This document shows, in pieces, positions 7,318 to 16,177 of a stretch of 64,000 nt of DNA (the stretch's first letter is position 1; each line of letters starts with the position of its first letter). This DNA comes from Tessaracoccus sp. MC1865 (GTDB lineage Bacteria > Actinomycetota > Actinomycetes > Propionibacteriales > Propionibacteriaceae). The stretch is taken from contig NZ_CP072596.1 in assembly GCF_017815535.1 (NCBI RefSeq), positions 1,240,001-1,304,000 on the forward strand. The letters run 5' to 3'. The translations under genes and the position numbers were made by a program. Under the pieces are notes generated by a model, which had not been told where the DNA came from, searched no databases, and saw only the letters and a program-made list of their open reading frames with translations.

Positions 7318-7977
7318 ATGGGCCCACAGGCCATCGTGTTCGACATGGACGGCACGCTCACGGACACAGAGGAGATCTGGGACCAGGTGCGTCGCGGGCT
7401 CGCCGCCGACGCCGGGCTGACCTGGCCGGACGGGTCGACCCAGGCGATGATGGGCATGTCGACGCAGGAGTGGGCCCGGCACCTGGTCGATGTCGTGGGG
7501 CTGCCGTACGCGCCGGAGGAGGCGGCCCAGCGCACCATCGAGGGGATGGCGGCGGCTTATCGCAGGGGCATCACGGTGCTCACCGGAGCGGTTGAAGCGG
7601 TGCGACGGATGGCTGAGCGCTACCCGATCGCCATCGCCAGCTCGTCGCCCCGGCTGCTGATCGACACCGGGGTCGAGGTGATGGGTCTGGCCGACGTCGT
7701 CCGGGTGAGTGTCTCCACGGAGGAGGTCGAGCGCGGCAAGCCCGCCCCCGACGGCTACCTCAGGGCCTGTGAACTGCTCGGCGTTGACCCCACGCGGTCC
7801 GTGGCCGTCGAGGATGCGACCAACGGCATCAAGTCGGCCCTGGCGGCCGGGATGGCCGTGGTCGCCGTACCGCCCCACTTCCACCCGCCGGCCGCCGAAC
7901 TCCTGGCTGAGACCACAACGCTCGAGACCCTCGACGAGCTCACGCATGAGCTTGTCGAGGGCCTCGTGGCGGATTGA
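7318..7977 (+). CDS. HAD-superfamily phosphatase (beta-phosphoglucomutase-like subfamily)
   Basis: The 219-residue cytoplasmic HAD hydrolase has motif I F-D-M-D-G-T-L (about 9-15), motif II A-S-S-S near residue 102, motif III lysine in R-G-K-P-A-P, and the acidic motif IV V-E-D-A-T-N-G. The four-helix cap between motifs I and II places it with the PGM-like or 2-deoxyglucose-6-phosphatase-like group. The substrate cannot be read from sequence. The start is supported by TTAGGAGA upstream, with a TAGGCT -10-like hexamer about 35 nt before the ATG. It is divergent from the B12 operon and converges on the PEPCK candidate with a 6-nt gap. Confidence 0.88.
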   Translation: MGPQAIVFDMDGTLTDTEEIWDQVRRGLAADAGLTWPDGSTQAMMGMSTQEWARHLVDVVGLPYAPEEAAQRTIEGMAAAYRRGITVLTGAVEAVRRMAERYPIAIASSSPRLLIDTGVEVMGLADVVRVSVSTEEVERGKPAPDGYLRACELLGVDPTRSVAVEDATNGIKSALAAGMAVVAVPPHFHPPAAELLAETTTLETLDELTHELVEGLVAD

Positions 7978-7983
7978 GCCGCG

Positions 7984-10900
7984 CTAGAACCGCCAGTTGA
8001 CCTGGCGGCCCAGGGTGCCGCGGAGGGCTTCGGCGGCTTCCTGGCCCGACGCCTTCTTCAGCTTGGACTGCATCGCCGAGATCTTCTCGCTGATGCAGAG
8101 CCGCTGGGCGGCGTCGGCGTTGACCTCTTCGCTGATGAACCGCTGCATCGCGCCGGTGGCCATCTCGGCCAACTTGGCGTCAGCAGCGGTCTTCGAGCGG
8201 AGCCGCTCGAAGTACCAGTCGGAGGCCAGCACGTTGTCGCGGTCGAACATGGCGCGGAACGCCTCGTCGTGCAACGTCAGGCGCTCGGCGGAGCTTCCGG
8301 TGGCCATGATCTCCAACAGCGCCCGGATCGGCGGCACCGCCAGCGCGATGGTCCCGTCGTCGATGTACGACTGGGCCACCCGCTGGTGCGTCTTGACGAT
8401 GGTGCGCACTGATTCTGCGTAGGCGTCGATGTCCTGCAGTTCAGGCTTCAGCATGGGCTCTGAGAACACCACGTGCGGGTGCATGAAGATGCGACCGAAG
8501 TACTTCGACTGGAACTTCGCGGTCATGCGGTAGCCGAGGCGGGAGGCCTCCAGCGTCTCGCCGTCGTGTTCGAAGTCCTCGACCCGCTCCAGGGCGCCTT
8601 CGCCGATGAGGTGCTTCGCGTCACGTTCCTCGGGCGTCATCCGGCAGAACACCTCCGGCACGAGCAACGAGATGTCATGGTCGACGCGCACGTTGGGGCC
8701 GATGACCCCGGCGCTGGAGAGCCAGCCGTCGTACCCGGTGAGCGCGAACGACAGGAAGGCGGCGTTGAGGTCCACGGCGGAGGGCAGCGCGTTGAACGGG
8801 CCCTTCGTCATCGCACCCTCGGAGCCCGCGCCCGTCGTGGACGGCGACTTGCCGGTCATCGACGAGATGAACTCCATGAACAGCTCAGGCAGTTCCATGT
8901 AGTGCAGCGGGGCGTAGGAACACAGCGGCGGCACGCCCTCTTCGGCCGCGTTGTTGCGGCGGCCGGCTGCCACGATGTCGACGGGGAGGCGCAGCGGCGC
9001 GTCCATCGGCAGCGACCGGTGGAGGCGAGTGACCATTTCGGCGGTTGCGGTGGCCCTCGGGTGGGAGACGTCGGAGCGGATCTGCAGGTAGCGCGGGTTC
9101 TTGGAGCGGGCCCCGTTGATGATCCTGGGATGGGCGGAGGAGACGAAGTAGCCGGCCTTCTGGTTGCCCTTCGCCATGCGGCGGATGAGCTTCTGCATCG
9201 GCTTGGTGAACTTCGAGAACTCGATCGCGTTGTCCACCAGGGCGCTGGCGTCGTCGCGGGTCAGGGGCTCGAAGTTGCTGATGAACGCGCCGCCGGCGAT
9301 GTCGGCCTCTGCCTGCTTGTCGTAGCCGCGGTGGATGGCGTCGTCGGGCCGTTGGAAGAGCAGCGACTCGCAGTTGGTCGTGTACTTGCGCGACAACCCG
9401 TCCTCGCGCCCGGCCGCTTCACCCGGCACGACGATGGAGGCGCTGATGTCGTCCTCCGTCTGCACCTTGGCTGAGGGATGGAAGTCGTGGCGCAACCCGA
9501 AGAGCCGCCAGGAGCCGTCCGGTGCGAACCCCACCCGCAGCATGTTGACCGTGATCTTGTCGCCGTCGAGACGCATGGCGTGACCGGCGCGACCGTTGAT
9601 GCGACCCACCGAGAAGTGAGAGGCCCAGTCGCCACCCCACTCGGGGCGGTAGAAGCGCTTGACCACGAACACGAGTTCCTTGATGTGGTGGGGGATGGTG
9701 GCCAGCCACTCGTTGTATTCGTCGGTGAACTCGCGGCTGGGGGTCAGGAGTTTGATCACGGAGCCCACGCTGCGCGCGTCGGACAGCAGTGGGCGGTGGT
9801 CGTCCGCGGCGGGGTCGATGAACCGCGTCGAGAAGTCGCGGTCGACGATCGCAGCGACGGCGGCCATGTCCTCGACGAAGTCGTTGACGTAGGCGTTGCC
9901 GAAGACGAAGGCGTCGGTGATGGACTTGGAGATCTCGGACTTGCCGCCGCCGGACACCGTGGCCGGCTTGTGGCAGTTCGTGGCGACGGGCGAGGTGCCC
10001 AGCAGCGTCCACTGGTCGCCGTCGGCCGCGATGTGACCGAGTTCGACGAGGTAGCCGTCCGGGCCGACGTACTGCACGTCGGCGCGCAGCGGGATCGTGC
10101 GGGTCTCACCGTCGATGGGCCAGCTCACCGTCGAATCGCGCAGCGAGTAGCTCGCCTGTTCCGGCACGAGGATGACGTGCGGCTGCTCTGCGTCGAGGGC
10201 GTGGCCCTCGGGCTGGACGGTGAAGCGCTCGGGGTCGCGGGCCACCACGTCGGCGATCCTGAATGACTCGTCCGTGTAGGTGGCGGTGAAGGTCTGGCCC
10301 AGGTTGTAGCGGGGGAAGGCGATGGCGCCGCCCGAGTGCTCCTCCTCGACGAGGCCCAGGAGGTTCGCGGCGTAGCTGATCTGCGCCTTGACCTCCTTCT
10401 TGCAGTAGCCGAAGTAGTTGTCGGCGATGACCGTGACGATGACGCCACGCTCGTCGCGGGCACAGGCCTTGAAGGCGGAGCCGCCGTTGTAGAGCTCGTC
10501 CTCGTCCTTCCAGCACATGCCGTCGCGGCGCTGGCGCTCAGTGGCGTCGTCCCAGTGGGGTAGCCCGAGGTCCTTCTTCCTCAGCCTGGTCAGGTGGGGT
10601 GCCAGGATGACGGCGCCGGTGTGGCCCGTCCAGGTCTCGGGGTTGAGGCTCGCGTCGTTCTCGGGGATGTACGGGTCGCCGCCGTTGCCGAAGATGCCCT
10701 CGACGAAGTCGAGGTTGGCCATGAGGGTGGCGGGGGCGAAGAACCGGGTCTCCATGGACTTCTGCTGGATGTAGCCCGGCACTTCCGGCACCACGATGGG
10801 GCGCATCAGCAGCGAGACCCAGCACTTCGGCTGCTCCGGCTGCTCAGAGGTGTAGGGCAGGATCATCGCCTCGGCCGGCGGGTTGAACGCCTCCTCCAGC

Positions 10901-11361
10901 AGTTTGCCGAAGGTGCCTCGGGGCACGGCGATCTTGTCGTCCTGGATGGGCAGGCCACCCTCGGCGATGTGGAACACGCCCTTGGTGGTGCGGCGGTCGT
11001 TGGCCGGGTTGTGGAGGATGCCGTTGACGAGGCGGTAGCTCGTGAGTTGTGCGGAGGTGAAGGTGTCACCGTCGACGGGGAGGCTCATCTCGCGCGCGAG
11101 GCCCGCCTGGTCGAGCACCAGGGTCTGGCGGGGGAGCCGGGGCTTGGCGTCGACGCCCTCGAGATAGGCATCGAGGAAGTTCTGGATCCGGGTGTCGACC
11201 GCGGGGAGGCGGTGCCCGAGGCGCCGGTTGGCTTCCCTCTGACGCGCCAGCACGGGCCGGACCAGGTTAAGGGCCTCCTGGGAGTCCTTGCCCTCGACGA
11301 GGGGAAGTCCCAGCAGGCCGAGGCGGAGATTGATTGCAGCGGTGTCCGCGAAAGTCGCCAT
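7984..11361 (-). CDS. Probable PPi-dependent phosphoenolpyruvate carboxykinase (PEP carboxytransphosphorylase)
   Basis: The 1,125-residue protein matches the unusual size of PPi-type PEPCK, known biochemically from Propionibacterium and Entamoeba. That enzyme interconverts PEP, CO2 and phosphate with oxaloacetate and pyrophosphate. Visible support is a P-loop-like S-G-G-G-K-S-E-I-S-K segment (about residue 467) and a strongly conserved-looking V-I-A-D-N-Y-F-G-Y-C-K-K-E stretch (about 313). The aromatic/charged context N-M-L-R-V-G-F-A-P-D-G-S also fits. It lacks the features of classical GTP- or ATP-PEPCK. The role would be anaplerosis and propionate fermentation without nucleotide use. A TAGAGT hexamer ends 6 nt before the ATG, suggesting a leaderless mRNA. 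The family assignment rests on recall of size and motifs, not on an alignment. Confidence 0.68.
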   Translation of the reverse strand: MATFADTAAINLRLGLLGLPLVEGKDSQEALNLVRPVLARQREANRRLGHRLPAVDTRIQNFLDAYLEGVDAKPRLPRQTLVLDQAGLAREMSLPVDGDTFTSAQLTSYRLVNGILHNPANDRRTTKGVFHIAEGGLPIQDDKIAVPRGTFGKLLEEAFNPPAEAMILPYTSEQPEQPKCWVSLLMRPIVVPEVPGYIQQKSMETRFFAPATLMANLDFVEGIFGNGGDPYIPENDASLNPETWTGHTGAVILAPHLTRLRKKDLGLPHWDDATERQRRDGMCWKDEDELYNGGSAFKACARDERGVIVTVIADNYFGYCKKEVKAQISYAANLLGLVEEEHSGGAIAFPRYNLGQTFTATYTDESFRIADVVARDPERFTVQPEGHALDAEQPHVILVPEQASYSLRDSTVSWPIDGETRTIPLRADVQYVGPDGYLVELGHIAADGDQWTLLGTSPVATNCHKPATVSGGGKSEISKSITDAFVFGNAYVNDFVEDMAAVAAIVDRDFSTRFIDPAADDHRPLLSDARSVGSVIKLLTPSREFTDEYNEWLATIPHHIKELVFVVKRFYRPEWGGDWASHFSVGRINGRAGHAMRLDGDKITVNMLRVGFAPDGSWRLFGLRHDFHPSAKVQTEDDISASIVVPGEAAGREDGLSRKYTTNCESLLFQRPDDAIHRGYDKQAEADIAGGAFISNFEPLTRDDASALVDNAIEFSKFTKPMQKLIRRMAKGNQKAGYFVSSAHPRIINGARSKNPRYLQIRSDVSHPRATATAEMVTRLHRSLPMDAPLRLPVDIVAAGRRNNAAEEGVPPLCSYAPLHYMELPELFMEFISSMTGKSPSTTGAGSEGAMTKGPFNALPSAVDLNAAFLSFALTGYDGWLSSAGVIGPNVRVDHDISLLVPEVFCRMTPEERDAKHLIGEGALERVEDFEHDGETLEASRLGYRMTAKFQSKYFGRIFMHPHVVFSEPMLKPELQDIDAYAESVRTIVKTHQRVAQSYIDDGTIALAVPPIRALLEIMATGSSAERLTLHDEAFRAMFDRDNVLASDWYFERLRSKTAADAKLAEMATGAMQRFISEEVNADAAQRLCISEKISAMQSKLKKASGQEAAEALRGTLGRQVNWRF

Positions 11362-11489
11362 GGCCCCACTCTATGGAGGGGGCGGTGGCGACAGTCACGC
11401 CGGGGTGGCTCATCGCTCAATCCCGGTGGCGCTACGATGCGTCGGCTGCTCGATCGCTCAGTGCTCTGAGCGTCCCTATGGCGGCCGGC

Positions 11490-11876
11490 TCAGTTGGCGG
11501 CCGTGTGGACCGCTTCGATTCCGTTGACCACTCGCTCATTGAGGCCCGCGAGGTGAGCGAAATCCTTCGGCGGTTCACCCCGGTACAGCGGACGGACGGT
11601 GGTCAGCACCTCATAGAGATCGTCCTTGGTGAACTGGGACCTGCGGGACAGCAGACGCAGTTCGCCACGCGCGTTGCGCACGTCGCGGAGCCGCCCGCGC
11701 CAACCGGGGTTGGAGAGGGGCGCGTCATCGGTGTCCATCGCGTCCGCGAGCTCGCCCAAGGAGCCGATCAGTTCGTCGATCTTCACGCGGACCGCATCGG
11801 GGTCGAAGGCGGACAGCGTCACCGGGGCGTCGTCGTCGGCCGAAGATCGGCCGAACAGCTTGTTGAGAATGCCCAT
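11490..11876 (-). CDS. Conserved hypothetical protein, 128 aa
   Basis: This is a small soluble protein with no recognised domain. It starts M-G-I-L-N-K-L-F-G, a short amphipathic N-terminus, followed by an acidic linker and mostly helical, charged sequence (R-D-V-R-N-A-R-G-E-L-R-L-L-S-R-R). The start at 11876 is supported by AGGAG about 7 nt upstream. The frame is open back to 12821, but that part lies over arsB and is a shadow. A hairpin CGCTCA-N6-TGAGCG at 11455-11472, just downstream, may end its transcript. No function is proposed. Confidence 0.7.
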   Translation of the reverse strand: MGILNKLFGRSSADDDAPVTLSAFDPDAVRVKIDELIGSLGELADAMDTDDAPLSNPGWRGRLRDVRNARGELRLLSRRSQFTKDDLYEVLTTVRPLYRGEPPKDFAHLAGLNERVVNGIEAVHTAAN

Positions 11877-11953
11877 GGGTGACTCCTGTGTCCGGGGGAG
11901 GGTATTGAGCAAGCGTACCGAAGCCTGACGCACCCAGGTGGCGCGGCCCTCCG

Positions 11954-12829
11954 TCACAGGCTGAGCACGGTGAGCCACCCCGCCAGCGCCAGCAACGTGA
12001 CGGCGAGCACCGGGACGGTCAGCACGATGCCCACCTGGAAGTACGTGCCCCACCCGATGTGCATGCCCTTCTTGTCCAGCACCGACAACCACAGCAGGGT
12101 CGCCAGGCTGCCGATGGGGGTGATCTTGGGCCCGAGGTCGGCGCCGATGACGGCTGCATAGGCCATCAGTTCCCGGGTCAGGCCGGTGACCCCTGCCGCG
12201 TCGATCCCGAGGGCGGCGATCAGGGTGGTGGGCATGTTGTTCATGACGGAGGACATGACCGCCACGAGGAAGCCCGTGCCGACGGCGGCGGCAGTGTGAC
12301 CATGGCCCGCCACCCATGCCAGCAGCTGGCCGAGGTGATCGGTCAGGCCGGCGTTGCGCAAGCCGTAGACGACGAGATACATCCCCAGGCTGAACAGGAC
12401 GATCTGCCACGGCGCGGACCGCACCACGGTCCAGACGTCGATGATGGGACGCAGCGCGGTGGAAGTGGGCGCAGCATTCGAGGTGTGGGAGGCGTGGTCG
12501 ACCTGCGCAGCGGGGAGGTCCGTGGCGACATGTCCCGCACCCACGCTGAGCAGTTCCTCGGCATCCTCCACGGGGGTGCGCGTTTGCGGGGCAGCAGGCA
12601 GCAGCAGGCCGAACAGGGCCCGGGGCTGCCGGGCCGCGATCAACGAGATGACCACGGCGCAGGTGCCGCCACTGCTGCCACGGGCACTCCGAGGGGATCG
12701 GCGGGCCAGCGCGACGGCGGCTCCTCCCAACGCTGTCCACCCGATGCCCAGTCCGCGGGGTTGCCAGATGACCAGCACGAGAGTCGCCACGAAGATTGCT
12801 GCCGCCAGGACCATGGTCCACCCTGACAT
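11954..12829 (-). pseudogene. arsB: arsB-type arsenite efflux permease remnant with internal deletion
   Basis: The ends are typical ArsB: an N-terminus with [14 protein letters not shown], and a C-terminal half with [23 protein letters not shown] and [10 protein letters not shown]. About 200 residues of the middle, including several membrane helices, are absent. Right after V-A-L-A the ArsB-like text [11 protein letters not shown] continues in a different frame (minus strand, about 12702-12660). The annotated frame then picks up V-V-I-S-L-I-A-A-R. So a deletion plus two frame changes left an open 290-residue frame, which is unlikely to transport arsenite. The ATG at 12829 sits within an ArsR-type repeat; a TTG at 12862 is an alternative start. 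Confidence 0.75.
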
Positions 12830-12847
12830 ATCGATGAAAATCGATAT
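12828..12847 (-). promoter_or_regulatory. ArsR-type operator at the arsB start
   Basis: A perfect inverted repeat, ATATCGAT-GAAA-ATCGATAT, overlaps the arsB ATG. Upstream on the minus strand are TTGACC (about 12878-12873) and TAGGTT about 18 nt later, a plausible promoter whose start would fall in the repeat. A similar repeat precedes arsD. Confidence 0.7.
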
Positions 12848-12900
12848 GAACCTAGGGGCCAACCTCCCTCCAGGTCAAACCCCGGTGCGGGAGGTGCGCT

Positions 12901-13947
12901 TCACTGACGCTCAAGGACGCCGAGGTCGCTCAGCAGCGCCTTCACCCTGGTCTCGAGGTCGTCCGCGATCCGCCGGAAGTCCTCGATGGGGCGGCCGTTG
13001 GGGTCCTCTACCGCCCAGTCCTCGTAGCGCTTCCCGGGGTAGAACGGGCACTCGTCGCCGCAGCCCATGGTGATCACGACGTCCGAGGCCTCCACGGCGT
13101 CGTTGGTGAGCGGCTTGGAGAACAGGTAGGTGGCATCCATGCCACGCTCGGCCAGGACTGCCTCGGCGTCCGGGTTGAGCTTGCCCGCAGGCCTGGATCC
13201 TCCCGAGCGCACGTTGACCCGTCCATCGGAGAAGTGCTTTGCCATGGCAGCGGCCATCTGCGAGCGTCCCGCGTTCTGGACGCAGACGAACAGCAATTCC
13301 GGCTTGCCGTCGGTGGGCTGTCCCTTGGCCTTCGCTGCAGCGCGGAGCTTGTCGTGGGCGAACCGCTCCACGAAGAGCGGCAGGAACTGGGGTGCCTTGG
13401 TGGTGGCTGCCAGTTCGGCGTGGGCCGTGCGAACGGCGGCGCGCACCTCGTCGTAGCTGAAGATGCCGTCATAGTGCCGTGCCAGGTCGCCGACGATGCC
13501 GCGGTACCGCTCGAGGTCTGCACGGTTCTGCCCGGTCACCTCGAGGACCAGTTCGGCCACCCTGGTGAAGATGTCCTCGCGGACCAGCCGCATCCGCTCC
13601 TCGCCCTCGATGCCGCGGAGGCTCGGCTCGTCTGTGTCCCAGACCTCGACGGGGGCGGTCATGCCGGGGACCGGCTCAACTTGCGCCTCGGTTCCTACGA
13701 GGATGACGTGGGTGGCGGCCCTCAGCATGTCGTCGGTGAGTTGTTTCGGCGACTCGCCCTCCATGGAGGCCCCCACCTCCGCGAGTGCTTCGACGGACGC
13801 CTCGTTGAGGGATGATCCGGGCTTCGTGCCCGCTGACGTGACCTCCACGGCGTCGCCGCCGAACTGGCGGGCGAGGGCGGCTGCCATCTGCGATTTGCCG
13901 CCGTTCTTGACGCACACGAACAGGAGGTGGGGCTTGGTCTTGGGCAT
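12901..13947 (-). CDS. arsC: Tandem-domain arsenate reductase (two LMW-phosphatase folds joined by a helical bundle)
   Basis: The 348-residue cytoplasmic protein carries two low-molecular-weight phosphatase-like domains. The N-terminal one has C-V-K-N-G-G-K-S (C12 to K18), where Lys replaces the loop Arg of the C-x5-R signature, so it may be catalytically altered. A central helical segment (about 115-205) precedes the second domain, which has a canonical C-V-Q-N-A-G-R-S. That domain also has M-G-C-G-D-E-C-P-F-Y-P-G-K-R-Y-E-D-W, typical of mycothiol-linked actinobacterial arsenate reductases. It would reduce arsenate to arsenite. A GTG at 13956 is an alternative start. It is divergent from arsD across a shared operator region. 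Confidence 0.88.
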   Translation of the reverse strand: MPKTKPHLLFVCVKNGGKSQMAAALARQFGGDAVEVTSAGTKPGSSLNEASVEALAEVGASMEGESPKQLTDDMLRAATHVILVGTEAQVEPVPGMTAPVEVWDTDEPSLRGIEGEERMRLVREDIFTRVAELVLEVTGQNRADLERYRGIVGDLARHYDGIFSYDEVRAAVRTAHAELAATTKAPQFLPLFVERFAHDKLRAAAKAKGQPTDGKPELLFVCVQNAGRSQMAAAMAKHFSDGRVNVRSGGSRPAGKLNPDAEAVLAERGMDATYLFSKPLTNDAVEASDVVITMGCGDECPFYPGKRYEDWAVEDPNGRPIEDFRRIADDLETRVKALLSDLGVLERQ

Positions 13948-14010
13948 CAGTTCCACTTTCTCAGGGGCGGGGGGAGTCTCAGCTGGACGAGTTGTATGCT
14001 CAGAGAATCA

Positions 14011-14028
14011 TATCGATGTGCATCAATA
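14011..14028 (+). promoter_or_regulatory. ArsR-type operator between arsC and arsD
   Basis: TATCGAT-GTGC-ATCAATA has the same half-site and spacing as the arsB site, with one mismatch. It lies 13-30 nt upstream of the arsD start and between the divergent arsC and arsD genes, so it could control both. Confidence 0.65.
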
Positions 14029-14040
14029 CAAGGGAGTCTC

Positions 14041-14424
14041 ATGATGAGCGCGATCAAGGTCTTTGAACCGCCGCTGTGCTGCAACACCGGTGTCTGTGGC
14101 ACCGATGTGGACCAGACACTGGTGGACTTCGCTGCGGACGTCGCCTGGTTGAAGGAGCGTGGGGGTGCGGTGACGCGGGCGAACCTGGCGTCGGACCCGG
14201 CAGCCTTCGCAGAGGAAGAGGCGGCCAAGGAATTCATGCGGGTGGCCGGCATCGACGGCCTACCGCTGGTCGTCGTGGGCGGCACCACCGTCCTCACCGG
14301 CCGTTACCCGGACCGCTCTGAGCTGGCGCGATTCGCCGGCGTCGACGAACACCCGGATCTGGGCCTCACGGCTGCCACCGCTGGTGAGGGCGGCTGCTGT
14401 GGCGGAGGCGGATGCTGCTCATGA
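14041..14424 (+). CDS. arsD: Arsenite metallochaperone ArsD
   Basis: The 127-residue protein has the ArsD cysteine trio near the N-terminus (P-L-C-C-N-T-G-V-C-G; C13, C14, C19). Vicinal cysteine pairs sit at the C-terminus (G-G-C-C-G-G-G-G-C-C-S). ArsD hands arsenite to ArsA and raises its ATPase activity. GGGAG lies 5-6 nt before the ATG at 14041; a second ATG follows at once. The end overlaps arsA by 4 nt. With the local arsB damaged, its downstream pump partner is unclear. Confidence 0.92.
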   Translation: MMSAIKVFEPPLCCNTGVCGTDVDQTLVDFAADVAWLKERGGAVTRANLASDPAAFAEEEAAKEFMRVAGIDGLPLVVVGGTTVLTGRYPDRSELARFAGVDEHPDLGLTAATAGEGGCCGGGGCCS

Positions 14425-16160
14425 GGTTCCTCACGGACCTGCCCCGCAACGTGTTCCTCACCGGTAAGGGCGGGGTGGGGAAGACCAGTGTGGCGTGCGC
14501 CCTGGCCACGCGGCTGGCGGATGAGGGCAGGCGTGTCCTGCTGATTTCCACCGACCCTGCGTCCAACGTCGGACAGGTGTTCGGCGTCGAGGTGGGTCAC
14601 CGCGTCGTGTCGGTGCCGGCCGTCCCTGGGCTCGATGCCATTGAGATCGACCCGGAGGAGGCTGCCCACCGCTACCGGGAGCGGACTCTCGCCCCGGTGC
14701 GCGACTTCCTGAAGCCTGAGGATCTTGCGGCGGCCACCGAGCAGCTGTCGGGGTCGTGCACGACGGAGGTGGCCTCGTTCAACGAGTTCACCGAACTGCT
14801 GGCAGAACCTGCCCGGACGGCGGCCTACGACCACGTGATCTTCGACACCGCACCTACGGGACACACCATCCGGCTGCTGGAACTGCCCGGCGAATGGACG
14901 GGGTTCCTCGACGAGGGGTTGGGCGACGCTTCGTGCCTCGGGCCGATGTCCGGGTTGGACAAGGCCCGCGGCACCTATGCGGCGGCCGTCGAGGCGCTGG
15001 CGAGCCCGGCGCGCACGAGGATCATCCTGGTCGCCCGGGCTGATCGGTCCAGCCTCGACGAGGCTGAGCGTGCACTGCTCGAACTGGCCACCGTCGGCAT
15101 TCATGCCAGCCACCTCGTCGTGAACGGAGTCCTGCCCCAGGAGGAGATCCACGATGCGCTCGCCGACGCCATCCGTGCCCGCGAGGCAAAGGCGGTGGAG
15201 CAGTTGCCCCTCGGGCTACGGCGCCTCGAGCTCGACACCTTGCCACTCAGGGCCACCAACATGGTGGGCGTCGACGCGCTGCGCCGGATGTTCGGCCCGG
15301 CGGATCCGCCCGCGGCCGTGGCGGCCGGACAGCCAGCGGCCGGCGCCCCGGGGCTCGGCGCCCTGGTCGACGCGTTGGTCAGCGCGGACAAGGGCCTCGT
15401 GATGTGTATGGGCAAGGGCGGCGTCGGCAAGACGACCGTTGCCGCTGCACTGGCCGTCGCGCTGGCCGAACGGGGCAAGGACGTACTGCTGACGACGACG
15501 GATCCCGCCGCGCATCTGGACAGGACCGTCGGCATGGACGCGGCGGGGATCGAGGTCACCAGCATCGATCCGGACCGCGCCACCCAGGACTACCGGGACC
15601 GGGTGATGGCCACGAAGGGTAAGAACCTCGACGCGGCCGGTCGCGCTGCGCTGGAGGAGGACCTCAAATCGCCGTGCACGGAGGAGATCGCGGTCTTCCA
15701 GGCCTTCTCGAAGGCGATCGCGCAGGCGGACAAGCGGTTCGTGGTGATGGACACCGCGCCCACCGGGCACACCCTGTTGCTGATGGATGCCACCGGCTCG
15801 TACCACCGGGAGGTGGCCCGCGGGTTGGGCAGTGCCAGGTTCACCACACCGCTCATGCGGCTCCAGGACCCGGACTACACGAAGCTGGTCATCGTCACCA
15901 CCGCGGAGACGACCCCGGTGCTGGAGGCGCAGAGTCTCGTCGACGACCTGGCTCGGGCGGGGATCGCGCCCTGGGCGTGGGTGGTCAACCAGACCCTGTC
16001 CCAAACCGGCACCTCGTCACCCCTGCTCAGGCAGCGGGCGGCGAACGAGGCCGGTCCGCTGGCCCAGGTGAGTGCCGGCGCGCCCAGGCTGGCGCAACTC
16101 GTCATGCAGCAGGTCCCGCCGATCGGCGCCCAACTGGCGGGCCTGAGCGCCGCACGTTGA
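14421..16160 (+). CDS. arsA: Arsenite-transporting ATPase ArsA, two-domain
   Basis: The 579-residue protein has two homologous nucleotide-binding halves. P-loops G-K-G-G-V-G-K-T are at about residue 15 and again at about 330. Each half has the D-T-A-P-T-G-H-T signature (I-R-L-L in half 1, L-L-L in half 2). This is the pseudodimeric ArsA that, loaded by ArsD, energises arsenite extrusion through ArsB. The ATG at 14421 gives an ATGA overlap with arsD. An ATG at 14412 with GGAGG 3 nt upstream is possible but spaced too tightly. Confidence 0.94.
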   Translation: MRFLTDLPRNVFLTGKGGVGKTSVACALATRLADEGRRVLLISTDPASNVGQVFGVEVGHRVVSVPAVPGLDAIEIDPEEAAHRYRERTLAPVRDFLKPEDLAAATEQLSGSCTTEVASFNEFTELLAEPARTAAYDHVIFDTAPTGHTIRLLELPGEWTGFLDEGLGDASCLGPMSGLDKARGTYAAAVEALASPARTRIILVARADRSSLDEAERALLELATVGIHASHLVVNGVLPQEEIHDALADAIRAREAKAVEQLPLGLRRLELDTLPLRATNMVGVDALRRMFGPADPPAAVAAGQPAAGAPGLGALVDALVSADKGLVMCMGKGGVGKTTVAAALAVALAERGKDVLLTTTDPAAHLDRTVGMDAAGIEVTSIDPDRATQDYRDRVMATKGKNLDAAGRAALEEDLKSPCTEEIAVFQAFSKAIAQADKRFVVMDTAPTGHTLLLMDATGSYHREVARGLGSARFTTPLMRLQDPDYTKLVIVTTAETTPVLEAQSLVDDLARAGIAPWAWVVNQTLSQTGTSSPLLRQRAANEAGPLAQVSAGAPRLAQLVMQQVPPIGAQLAGLSAAR

Positions 16161-16177
16161 ACCGGGGGCGCGGCCCG

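Noticed and set aside
8473-9474. Plus-strand frame of 333 codons over the PPi-PEPCK gene
   Set aside because: Composition is His/Arg/Gly/Val-rich shadow type, with no Shine-Dalgarno sequence or leaderless box; the minus-strand gene explains the region.
11877-12821. 443-codon frame extending the 128-residue gene across arsB
   Set aside because: The upstream part is out-of-frame arsB text. Only the short stretch matching P-L-G-V-P-V is meaningful, and that is evidence for the arsB deletion rather than for a longer gene.
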